Of a DNA stretch of 7,645 bases, positions 1 through 6,436 are shown one piece after another. The position numbers were made by a program, and so were the translations under genes. The DNA comes from a bacterium (GTDB taxonomy: Bacteria > UBA9089). The DNA is taken from NCBI GenBank assembly GCA_003485015.1, contig DNCN01000002.1, positions 1-7,645 of the forward strand, in the 5' to 3' direction. Each line of letters starts with the position of its first letter. Position 1 is the stretch's first letter. The notes below the pieces were generated by a model. That model ran no database searches. It had not been told where the DNA came from and worked only from the letters and a program-made list of their open reading frames with translations.

Positions 1-18
1 CTCATCCCGGGTCTAATA

Positions 19-38
19 TAGGCAGACCTGTCTGCCTA
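19..38. repeat. Perfect 9-bp inverted repeat (palindrome)
   Basis: Arms TAGGCAGAC (19-27) and GTCTGCCTA (30-38) are exact reverse complements around a 2-nt centre. It is too tight to form a good RNA hairpin with all pairs, but it would be a symmetric protein site or part of a dispersed intergenic repeat. It lies about 140-160 bp upstream of the first gene. No T-run follows, so it is not a typical intrinsic terminator for a gene entering from the left. Confidence 0.6.
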
Positions 39-43
39 GGGCA

Positions 44-68
44 CAGGCAGGCGGTTCCGTTTTGCCTG
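44..68. repeat. Second GC-rich inverted repeat
   Basis: CAGGCA (44-49) pairs with TGCCTG (63-68). Two G-T wobbles and a small inner CGG/CCG pairing extend the stem. It sits just after the 19-38 palindrome and shares the GGCAG/CTGCC word with it, so the two may be one composite intergenic repeat or the stem of a transcript end from a gene left of the window. A short TTT is inside the loop side and no U-tract follows the stem. Confidence 0.4.
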
Positions 69-80
69 AAATCAGGTTTA

Positions 81-108
81 CTTAAAAATGCACAGCTCTT
101 GTTATAAT
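81..108 (+). promoter_or_regulatory. Possible sigma70-type promoter for the STAND operon
   Basis: A perfect TATAAT (103-108) lies 69 bp before the ATG at 177. The -35 is poor: CTTAAA at 81-86 gives a 16-bp spacer but only 3 of 6 matches, while TTTACT at 77-82 matches better but with a 20-bp spacer. The surroundings are AT-rich. If real, it would drive the STAND ATPase, truA and PP2C genes. Low certainty, because a TATAAT is easily met by chance in AT-rich DNA. Confidence 0.3.
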
Positions 109-160
109 TTTCTGTAATTTTCTGAAGGGTTAGAAATTTGTTGTCTTTTGGAGGGGATTT

Positions 161-214
161 ATGGTATTCTGTATCTATGTCCAATGGAGATCTAAAGAAC
201 GAGATAGTCTTTGA
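161..214 (+). other. Possible 17-codon leader ORF overlapping the STAND gene start
   Basis: The strongest ribosome-binding site in this region, GGAGGGG (150-156), is ideally spaced for the ATG at 161, not for the in-frame starts of the large gene. That ATG opens MVFCIYVQWRSKERDSL and stops at TGA 212-214, inside the STAND gene in another frame. It could be a translated leader peptide that modulates the downstream start, or a chance ORF. There is no family match and no attenuator structure is evident. Confidence 0.15.
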
Positions 215-2177
215 TCAACTCGGCTATACCTACATTAAGAAGGAGACGAAGAGGCACTCTACCATTCCATCGACACCAGGGTTTGTAGGGAAGGAGGAAG
301 AGATTAAAAGACTCAAAGAGGAGTTTGCCTTGCGGCATATCTTCATTGTTCAAGGGATGGCTGGAAGTGGCAAGACCTATCTTGGTGCATATTTTGCTCG
401 CCAGATGGAAGATAGCTACCGCATCTTCTTTGGGGAGTGCCAATCCACTCCAGGTATTACCCTTCTTTTAAAAGAGATCAACGACTTTTTGGTTGCTGAA
501 GGTGAGATGGGCTTTGATCTTATCCTCGAGGAGCCAAGCCTTGACAAGTTCCACAAAATAAAGAACCTCATTGCTATCCTTGAACGGGGAAATTTTCTTC
601 TCATCCTTGATGACTTCCATTATCTTAATGAAAAAGAGCAAGAGGAGCTGATCATCCCCTTCGATAAATTCTCTGAGAAGACAAGACTCATCCTTCTCAC
701 CCGCAAGACTCCTCATCTCATAAGATCTCTCAAGCCAACCAACGTTACCGAGATAAGCATAGCTGGTCTTAGCGAGGATGAATCCATCCTCTATCTCTCT
801 ACTTTTTTAAAGACTGAGAATAGGGGTATTTTAAGAGAGATCTTCAGAAAGACCGGCGGGCTCCCTTTGGCCCTCAATCTATTCGTCTTGCTCTCCCGCT
901 ACTACCGGATAGAAGAACTCCTTTTAGCCCTCCCTAGTTATGCTAAAGAAGTGATCAATAGAGAGTTTATCGATCGGGTATTTGCTACGCTTGCCGAGGA
1001 TGAGATCCAGATGCTCACCAGATTCTCCGTCTTTAGAGAGCCAGTCCCACCCAAGGTTTTATCTTTCTTGTATCCTGAGGGAGATTGGGAGAAGATCTTC
1101 GTGGGGCTTGTTGAAAAACTCCAGTTAAAGAGGACAGAGGACGATCGGATAATAATGCAGCCCCTCATCCGTCAATTTGCCTATGAAAGATGCCGGGAGA
1201 AGAGAAGGTCTCATATTACTGCTGCAAGATACTACCAGAGCCTTGACCCAGATTTAAAGAATGGCTTAGAAGCCTACCACCATTATTCTGAAGCTGGCGA
1301 GAGTCACCAGGAGGTTAAGATCCTAACCGAAATCGGTGATAAGCTGATTAGAAAAGGCCAAGCGGAACTCCTCTATAAGATGATTACGCACTCAATAGAG
1401 ACTGATTTTCGCAAGAATCCAGAACTCCGTCTCCTTTTAGGAAAGGTCCTCCAACTGTGGGGAAGATTCGATGAGGCTATAACTGAGTATGAAGAAGCCT
1501 TCAGGTATTCTACTGATCCGGAGAAGAAGGCCCTGGCTCAGAATCAGATTGGCGGGGTTTACCTCTGTAAGGGAGATTATGAGAAGGCCCAGAACTTCTT
1601 CGAAGAGAGTCTGAGCTTAAGGAAGAAGATCGAAGATGAAGGGGGGATAGCCGAAAGTCTCCATCAGATAGGAGTCCTCCATCTTGTTAAAGAAGATTAT
1701 TCACAAGCCTCAAGGTTTCTTGAGGAGAGCCTAAAGATAACCCGCTCCCTTGGGGATAAGGTGGCCTTGGCCGAAACCCTGAATGAGATCGGCCGGGTCT
1801 ACTTCTACCAGAAGGACTACCAAGGGGCCCTTTTGAGACTCAATGAAGCCCTTTCGCTCTCAAGGGGGTCTGGAAATCGGCGAGCTGAAGCCACTATTAT
1901 CCACAATATGGGAAGTATCTACTTAGAAATAGGTAACCCTAAAGAGGCATTCCCTCTCTTTGAAGAAAGCCTTAAGATAAGGGAGGAGATCGGTGATAGG
2001 CTGGGATTAGCTCGCACATTACATCAGCTGGGCAATCTCTACCTTGAAGAGAAAGATAGGGAAAAAGCCAAAGACCACATCAAGAGAAGTTGCCTAATAT
2101 TTGAAGAGCTTGGTTCAGGCGATGCCCAATATCCCCGACACCTCTTAGAGATCATAGAGAATGCCGACCAATATTAA
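177..2177 (+). CDS. STAND (NB-ARC/AP-ATPase-like) NTPase with C-terminal TPR repeats
   Basis: A 666-residue signal-transduction ATPase, probably cytoplasmic. Seen, numbering from ATG 177: FVGKEEE (36-42) opens the NTPase; Walker A GMAGSGKT (60-67, K66); Walker B LLILDDFH (141-148, D145/D146); sensor-type LLTRK (173-177, R176); GGLPLAL (227-233), the GxP motif of STAND proteins. A winged-helix-like segment follows (about 263-345, ending MQPLIRQFAYERC), then a MalT-like helical linker (about 363-410) and TPRs from about 417 to 651. The last five TPRs are exact 40-residue units. In the STAND family, ligand or partner binding to the repeats releases ADP and triggers oligomerisation. The roughly 35 residues before the NTPase hold no recognisable effector domain, so a partner protein probably carries the output. 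The start is uncertain: TTG 138 has GAAGGG 8 nt upstream, whereas ATG 177 lacks a close RBS. The gene overlaps truA by 17 bp, implying translational coupling. Family is near certain; ligand and output are unknown. Confidence 0.93.
   Translation: MSNGDLKNEIVFDQLGYTYIKKETKRHSTIPSTPGFVGKEEEIKRLKEEFALRHIFIVQGMAGSGKTYLGAYFARQMEDSYRIFFGECQSTPGITLLLKEINDFLVAEGEMGFDLILEEPSLDKFHKIKNLIAILERGNFLLILDDFHYLNEKEQEELIIPFDKFSEKTRLILLTRKTPHLIRSLKPTNVTEISIAGLSEDESILYLSTFLKTENRGILREIFRKTGGLPLALNLFVLLSRYYRIEELLLALPSYAKEVINREFIDRVFATLAEDEIQMLTRFSVFREPVPPKVLSFLYPEGDWEKIFVGLVEKLQLKRTEDDRIIMQPLIRQFAYERCREKRRSHITAARYYQSLDPDLKNGLEAYHHYSEAGESHQEVKILTEIGDKLIRKGQAELLYKMITHSIETDFRKNPELRLLLGKVLQLWGRFDEAITEYEEAFRYSTDPEKKALAQNQIGGVYLCKGDYEKAQNFFEESLSLRKKIEDEGGIAESLHQIGVLHLVKEDYSQASRFLEESLKITRSLGDKVALAETLNEIGRVYFYQKDYQGALLRLNEALSLSRGSGNRRAEATIIHNMGSIYLEIGNPKEAFPLFEESLKIREEIGDRLGLARTLHQLGNLYLEEKDREKAKDHIKRSCLIFEELGSGDAQYPRHLLEIIENADQY
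1530..2129 (+). repeat. Five in-register 40-residue TPR units (120-bp period)
   Basis: Within the STAND gene, residues 452-491, 492-531, 532-571, 572-611 and 612-651 align without gaps. Each has an A/AE start, a xxIG/MG/LG motif near position 7-8, a Y or H at about 11, an acidic/aromatic turn (GDYEKA, EDYSQA, KDYQGA, GNPKEA, KDREKA) and an FEES-like second helix. The 40-residue spacing, rather than 34, is that of the extended TPRs found in many bacterial regulators. The array should form a superhelical ligand- or protein-binding surface. Confidence 0.85.
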
Positions 2178-2898
2178 ACTCACCTTGAGTTATGATGGAA
2201 CCAACTACCACGGCTGGCAGATCCAACGAGACTTACCCACAGCCTCCGGCACCTTAAAAGAAGCCATCCTGAAGCTCACCGGCGAAGAGGTTCAGCTCAT
2301 TGCTGCGAGCCGCACAGATGCCGGCGCTCACGCCCTCTCTCAGGTGGTAAACTTCAAAACCTCATCCTTATTGCCTGTTTCCTCTTATCCCAAGGCCCTC
2401 AATGCCCACTTACCCCAGGACATTGTCGTCTATGCCGCTGAGGAGGTTGATGGTAACTTCCATGCCCGTTTTTCAGCCAAAAAGAGGATCTATGAATATG
2501 TAATCCTTAATCTGGAATACCCCGCGCCCATCTACCGCAACTATGCCCACTGGGTAGAAGAGAGATTGAACCTAAAGAAGATGAAGAAGGCTATCGGCGT
2601 ATTCATCGGCCAGCACGATTTTACCTCCTTTACCTCTTCAGCTGGAGGTGGAAAGAACCCCATTCGGAAAATCGATAAGATCAGTATTTATGAACACAAA
2701 GATTTCATCCGGATCCAGATCGAAGGAGACTCCTTCCTTCCTGGGATGGTAAGGACGATAGTCGCTTCCTTGATAGAGGTGGGTTTGGGTAGGCTCGACC
2801 CTGTAAAGGTAAAGCAGATCCTTGAAGCAAGGGATAGAGCCTTAACACCACCACCTGCCCCAGCCTGCGGTCTCTATCTTGCTAAAGTAAAGTATTGA
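2161..2898 (+). CDS. truA: tRNA pseudouridine(38-40) synthase TruA
   Basis: Isomerises uridine to pseudouridine at positions 38-40 of the tRNA anticodon arm; cytoplasmic and usually single-copy. Seen: N-terminal LSYDGTNYHGWQIQ (9-22), catalytic loop SRTDAGAHA (50-58) with the nucleophile D53, FHARFSAKKRIYEY (100-113) with the active-site tyrosine Y111, PGMVRTIVASLIEVG near residues 195-209, and a C-terminal GLYLAKVKY end typical of the family. At 245 residues it is close to, slightly shorter than, the E. coli enzyme, and complete. The ATG at 2161 lies inside the end of the STAND gene (17-bp overlap) with only a weak GAGA upstream, so it is probably translated by coupling. The PP2C gene follows after 16 bp. 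Identity is certain; its presence in this operon probably has no special meaning. Confidence 0.97.
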   Translation: MPTNIKLTLSYDGTNYHGWQIQRDLPTASGTLKEAILKLTGEEVQLIAASRTDAGAHALSQVVNFKTSSLLPVSSYPKALNAHLPQDIVVYAAEEVDGNFHARFSAKKRIYEYVILNLEYPAPIYRNYAHWVEERLNLKKMKKAIGVFIGQHDFTSFTSSAGGGKNPIRKIDKISIYEHKDFIRIQIEGDSFLPGMVRTIVASLIEVGLGRLDPVKVKQILEARDRALTPPPAPACGLYLAKVKY

Positions 2899-2914
2899 AG
2901 TCAAGTGAAAAGGA

Positions 2915-3646
2915 ATGAAGATCGGATACAAGACCGATACAGGAAAAGAACGGGAGCATAACGAGGATGGTCTATTTGTCGACGAGAGACTCGGCCTGTT
3001 CATTGTAGCAGATGGTATGGGCGGATGTCTGGGAGGGGGAGAGGCTAGCTGTATGGCCATAGAAATCGTATCTGAATCCATAAGGGATAAAATGCCTCTT
3101 CCTACTAATAAAGAGGAGATTTATAATCTGCTCCTCGATACCCTATCCAAGGCAAATAGAGCGATCAGGATGAGGGGAAGGGAAGAGATGGACCTATGGG
3201 GGATGGGAACAACTATCGTTTTAGCCCTATGCTTCCAGAATGAATTTTATATCGCCCATGTGGGTGACAGCCGAGCCTACTTCATCAAGGAGAGATCCAT
3301 CAGGCAGTTGACCGAAGACCATTCAGTGGTAATGGAGATGGTAAAGACTGGGATGCTAACCAAGGAAGAGGCAAGGGAGCACTACCTAAAACCCTTCCTC
3401 AGTCAAGTCTTGGGAGGAGAAAGTCATGTAGTAAGGCCTGATATTCAGGCACTCACCTGGGAAAAGGGCGACTGCCTTCTCCTTTGCACAGATGGTCTAA
3501 CAGAGATGTTGGATGACCAAGAGATACTCTCTGAGGTTCTTAAAAGCAACAAAGAGCCACAAAGGGCCTGCGAATCGTTGGTCGACCTTGCAAATATGAA
3601 AGGAGGAAGGGACAATATCACAGTGATCTTGGCTAAGTTCGACTAA
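2915..3646 (+). CDS. PP2C-family (PPM) protein Ser/Thr phosphatase
   Basis: A 243-residue, single-domain, soluble metal-dependent phosphatase of the bacterial PrpC/Stp type. It should remove phosphate from Ser/Thr residues, usually opposing a PknB-type kinase. Seen: REHNED (13-18), the metal-binding DGMGG (33-37), GMGTT (96-100), GDSRAY (117-122), the flap region around HYLKPFLSQVLGG (156-168), LLLCTDGL (188-195, D193) and GGRDNITV (230-237, D233/N234). All metal-binding aspartates are present, so it should be active. There are no transmembrane or sensor domains. No kinase gene lies in the window. ATG 2915 is the only possible start, because an in-frame TGA sits at 2906-2908. The AGGA directly abuts the ATG with no spacer, so the RTGA-like word at 2904-2908 or coupling to truA may help initiation. 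The name prpC/stp is not assigned because orthology cannot be shown. Confidence 0.95.
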   Translation: MKIGYKTDTGKEREHNEDGLFVDERLGLFIVADGMGGCLGGGEASCMAIEIVSESIRDKMPLPTNKEEIYNLLLDTLSKANRAIRMRGREEMDLWGMGTTIVLALCFQNEFYIAHVGDSRAYFIKERSIRQLTEDHSVVMEMVKTGMLTKEEAREHYLKPFLSQVLGGESHVVRPDIQALTWEKGDCLLLCTDGLTEMLDDQEILSEVLKSNKEPQRACESLVDLANMKGGRDNITVILAKFD

Positions 3647-3669
3647 TTTGAATGCCCAAGTGTCAAATT
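3645..3669. repeat. 7-bp inverted repeat overlapping the PP2C stop codon
   Basis: AATTTGA (3645-3651) and TCAAATT (3663-3669) are exact complements around an 11-nt loop. The hairpin begins inside the PP2C stop codon. It is AT-rich and no T-run follows immediately, so it is at best a weak or factor-assisted transcript end for the STAND-truA-PP2C unit. It could also be a protein-binding site in the intergenic gap. Confidence 0.4.
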
Positions 3670-3769
3670 GAAATGAAGACCAGATTTTAATGTCTCTATG
3701 CACCCACATAACAAGAAAGAGGCCCTAAAATCTTCTATCTTATTGTCTTTTATCTACATCCATAGTGGG

Positions 3770-3787
3770 TAAAGTAAGTAAAGTAAG
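3770..3787 (+). repeat. Tandem 9-bp duplication TAAAGTAAG x2
   Basis: Two perfect copies of TAAAGTAAG stand head-to-tail at 3770-3778 and 3779-3787, directly in front of the next gene. The second copy runs into the ribosome-binding site (TAAGGAG, 3784-3790). A GTG at 3765 just upstream is in frame through the repeat, so the duplication adds three codons without changing frame. Confidence 0.7.
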
Positions 3788-3790
3788 GAG
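3784..3790 (+). promoter_or_regulatory. Ribosome binding site deciding the start of the exported protein
   Basis: TAAGGAG matches the anti-Shine-Dalgarno sequence perfectly and lies 7 nt before the ATG at 3798. This selects ATG 3798 over the in-frame GTG 3765, and makes the signal peptide start with the normal short positively charged region. Confidence 0.75.
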
Positions 3791-3797
3791 TAAGAAA

Positions 3798-3878
3798 ATG
3801 GACTGGAATAAAAAGAATGTAAAATATGCTATGATATTAATGGTCTATTTGCTTTTCTATGCTACACCTCTTTACTCT
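3798..3878 (+). other. Signal peptide / candidate lipoprotein signal
   Basis: Residues 1-27 of the exported protein: a basic N-region (KKNVK), a hydrophobic core and a C-region ending PLYS before C28. The lipobox consensus is L-A/S-G/A-C; L-Y-S-C fits at -3, -1 and +1 but not at -2. Lipidation is therefore possible, not assured; signal peptidase I cleavage is the alternative. Confidence 0.65.
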
Positions 3879-6095
3879 TGCTCTTGTTGTGAAAGTAGAA
3901 GTAATCCCCAATCACCCCAAGAAGGATATACTGAACTTGCTAAATATGTAAGCGTACCATTCCCAAAACTTAAGGTCTCAGATGATTGGCTAAAAGGGAA
4001 TAGAATAGAGATTCCCAGCGAATTATGTGGAAAGACAGTATCAGTCCTTGGAACAATAGATGGAAAGACCCTGGTAGCAACTGATAAAAACATCATCTAT
4101 GAGATTTCTGCAGTTTTAAAAGGTAATTACAGTAACTATGAAGAAAGGTATATACTTTATAATAAGAGATCTTTAGAAGATTTTATTAAACCAAAGCCCA
4201 TAAGTATCCCATTCTTTGAATCGTTAAACCTACCTCCATTCCACCCTTTTACAGGAGGGAATATCGAAGATTTAGGGGGATCGAGCTCTTGGTCATTTCC
4301 TTATGATGGGGTAGAACATGGTATTCCTATTTTACAATGGTTTGACTGGACTAAAGATAAATTGGAGATAGATTCTGAAGGTAGAACAATGGCGATATTC
4401 ACCATCCCAATAAAGAAGATTAAAAATAACACCTCTTCAACTATTGAAAAACTCTCTTTAGATTTCTATCTTGAGGGAATTGACGGAAAAAGATATTATG
4501 CTAAAGAGAAGCTTAAGATAGATAAGCTATTGCCTTCAGAAGAAATTGAAATAAAGATGGAGGTTAAGGCTCCTGCAGACGATTTTTCTTTATATCCATT
4601 CATTGATGACGGTAAAAATAGACTTAGATTAGGAAAACCTCTAAATTGGGAAGAAGCCGCTATGAAGAGAGAATGTATGGGAAATGAAGCAGAATGTATA
4701 GAGGAAAACCTTATTAAGTCTTTGAAATACGCATCAACAAGAGAAGGATATCATAGAATACTTTCAAGAATATCGTTCCTTTGGATTAGAACTGGAAGAT
4801 ACATAGAGGCTTTATCGCTTATAGAGGAATCATTAAAATATGATATCGATAGGAATATAAAGAACTTTCTCAAATTCCAAAAGATCATTGCCTTGATTAA
4901 AATGCATAGGCTAAGTCTGGCTGTAATTGAACTAATTGATGCTGACGAGGATGTAATCCCTCCTTATTATCAGGATTATCTGATTCGTAATTGCCTAAGG
5001 CAGATCGAAAAGGAAGAGGCTATGGCTCCCTTAGAAAAAGATCCAAGATACGGCAAGATAATAAACAGCCTCCAAAAAGAGAGCCAAGACGAGTTTAAAC
5101 TCAATTGTTTAGTGACACTATTTATTGAGGGTATAAAAGATAAGATAAAAAGCTTTCCCTCTGCTCAAGGTCGATATAACGAAGTAAGAGAACTGTACTT
5201 ACAGGGTCGGTGCGATGAAGCTAAGTTACTATTAATTGGCCTTTTAAAGTTCCACTCAGAAGAGAAGATACGTCTATGGGATTGGAGTGAAAATTTTAAG
5301 GTAGGTCCAGGTGCATTGGATATGTTGGGAAGGATATACCTGAAAGAGAAGAATGTTTCTTTGGCTATGGATTGTTTTAAAAAGATGGTTGAACTATACC
5401 ACGATGATTACTTTGGTGGTCCGGTAGAGGGTGAGGGTCGTTATGGGGGGCCAGCAGGCGCTGAAGGATTGCGTTATCAAATATGTGTTTTGACAAATAA
5501 GTTTGCTGATTGGGAAGGTCATAGTCCAAATTATGACGATTTCTGGTTTGGTGGCATAAAAACACCAGATTACGATACAGCTATTCAACTAGCTCATACA
5601 CTCATCAAAAAGTTCGATGGGGTTGTAATGCCTTGCTGGGAATTCTGTCCAAATTATGAAGAAATTGCCGCTGATGCCATAAAAACCTCTCTCGAAAATA
5701 AAAATGCACCTTTAGAGGTTTGGGGTAAAGAGATTAGAAAGATAATTGCTAATACGAAGAATAGAGCCCTTTCGGCAGACCTGTTGCTCACCCTCGGCGA
5801 AAAGAATATAGAGCTAGACAATATTGAAAATGCAGTCAAAATATATAAAGAAGTGATTGATCAATACAGCGAAGTGTACTCTCATGGTCCGGATGAAGAT
5901 CTTAGGGCTTATTCCCTTGAAGCTCTTGAGGAACTCTTAAAGATCTATGAGAAGCAAGGAAAGTCAAAGGAATTACAAGCGGTTAGAGACAGAATGGAAG
6001 ATACTTATAAGAGAATCTCTCAATTGCTTTCCGAAGAAGAGGAGGAGTATCAAGTTAAGGAACTAGAAGATCGTTTTGGGAAATATGTTAAATAA
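3798..6095 (+). CDS. Exported TPR-like protein of unknown family
   Basis: A 765-residue protein; no family recognised. Seen: an N-terminal signal sequence with lysines at 5, 6 and 9 and a hydrophobic core (about 10-23), ending LYSC (25-28). It is either a lipoprotein with an unusual Tyr at -2 of the lipobox, or a type I-secreted substrate cleaved nearby. The mature start is cysteine-rich (C28, C30, C31). A beta-rich region follows, including an Ig-like segment at about 196-258 with alternating strands and a LPSEE turn. From about 303 onward it is helical with TPR-like pairs (about 320-350, 505-536, 655-690, 703-725). A Gly-rich insert sits at about 539-557 and MPCWEFCPNY at 611-620. The tail is acidic, possibly coiled coil (745-760). 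It probably acts outside the cytoplasm, tethered to a membrane or in the periplasm, as a scaffold; this is inference. Sampled stretches are roughly 30-38% GC against about 50-55% in much of the upstream genes, suggesting different origin or selection. ATG 3798 is chosen for its strong RBS; GTG 3765 would add 11 residues. Confidence 0.88.
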   Translation: MDWNKKNVKYAMILMVYLLFYATPLYSCSCCESRSNPQSPQEGYTELAKYVSVPFPKLKVSDDWLKGNRIEIPSELCGKTVSVLGTIDGKTLVATDKNIIYEISAVLKGNYSNYEERYILYNKRSLEDFIKPKPISIPFFESLNLPPFHPFTGGNIEDLGGSSSWSFPYDGVEHGIPILQWFDWTKDKLEIDSEGRTMAIFTIPIKKIKNNTSSTIEKLSLDFYLEGIDGKRYYAKEKLKIDKLLPSEEIEIKMEVKAPADDFSLYPFIDDGKNRLRLGKPLNWEEAAMKRECMGNEAECIEENLIKSLKYASTREGYHRILSRISFLWIRTGRYIEALSLIEESLKYDIDRNIKNFLKFQKIIALIKMHRLSLAVIELIDADEDVIPPYYQDYLIRNCLRQIEKEEAMAPLEKDPRYGKIINSLQKESQDEFKLNCLVTLFIEGIKDKIKSFPSAQGRYNEVRELYLQGRCDEAKLLLIGLLKFHSEEKIRLWDWSENFKVGPGALDMLGRIYLKEKNVSLAMDCFKKMVELYHDDYFGGPVEGEGRYGGPAGAEGLRYQICVLTNKFADWEGHSPNYDDFWFGGIKTPDYDTAIQLAHTLIKKFDGVVMPCWEFCPNYEEIAADAIKTSLENKNAPLEVWGKEIRKIIANTKNRALSADLLLTLGEKNIELDNIENAVKIYKEVIDQYSEVYSHGPDEDLRAYSLEALEELLKIYEKQGKSKELQAVRDRMEDTYKRISQLLSEEEEEYQVKELEDRFGKYVK

Positions 6096-6119
6096 TTCAA
6101 GGTATAGCGGAATAAACCG

Positions 6120-6212
6120 ATGAATAAAGGCATATGTTTAGCTTATCCTAATTATAGAGGCTTAAAAGACCTGCTCCTCTCCTACAAAGAGTCATCTTCC
6201 ACCTATTTCTGA
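6120..6212 (+). other. Small 30-codon ORF, doubtful
   Basis: An ATG at 6120 opens a 30-residue reading frame (starting MNKGICLAYPNYRGLK) that ends at TGA 6210-6212, 24 bp after the exported-protein stop. The only upstream purine run, AGCGGA, is a poor RBS. No family is recognised. It may be a chance ORF or a remnant of a decayed gene. Confidence 0.12.
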
Positions 6213-6302
6213 AGAAGATCCAAAAGGTTAATCTATGCTTGAAACTTTCTATAAGCAACTTGTCAAGCAGTTTTTTAAGCAATTGTAAGTCATTTAAATA
6301 GA

Positions 6303-6325
6303 TTTGGATATAACTTTAATCCAAA
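6303..6325. repeat. 7-bp inverted repeat in the AT-rich spacer
   Basis: TTTGGAT (6303-6309) and ATCCAAA (6319-6325) are exact complements around a 9-nt loop. No T-run follows, so a terminator role is unlikely. Such a match is only mildly unexpected in AT-rich DNA. Confidence 0.3.
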
Positions 6326-6375
6326 GGTCCAAAATCAATTAGAGACAATAAGGGCGTTTGAGTACAACCCAAAAT

Positions 6376-6392
6376 TATAACATTTTGTTATA
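6376..6392. repeat. 6-bp inverted repeat TATAAC/GTTATA
   Basis: TATAAC (6376-6381) and GTTATA (6387-6392) flank a 5-nt loop, and GTTATA recurs just downstream at about 6399-6404. It lies in the most AT-rich part of the spacer, near the suspected left end of the insertion element. Function unknown; it may be chance. Confidence 0.25.
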
Positions 6393-6436
6393 TAAAGAGT
6401 TATACACATATCCTCAGATCTCTAAAGGAAGTATCT

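Noticed and set aside
2..184. 60-codon minus-strand reading frame at the left edge
   Set aside because: It lies over the palindromes, promoter-like box and gene start, has a low-complexity composition with no family resemblance, and shows no RBS; most likely chance.
3721..3765. Promoter for the exported-protein gene (TTGTCT near 3743)
   Set aside because: No acceptable -10 box lies 16-18 bp downstream; TATCTA is too close to it.
6241..6300. AAGCAA/AAGCAG repeats as a CRISPR-like or iteron array
   Set aside because: Only three imperfect 6-bp words with irregular spacing; no repeat-spacer pattern and no replication gene nearby.
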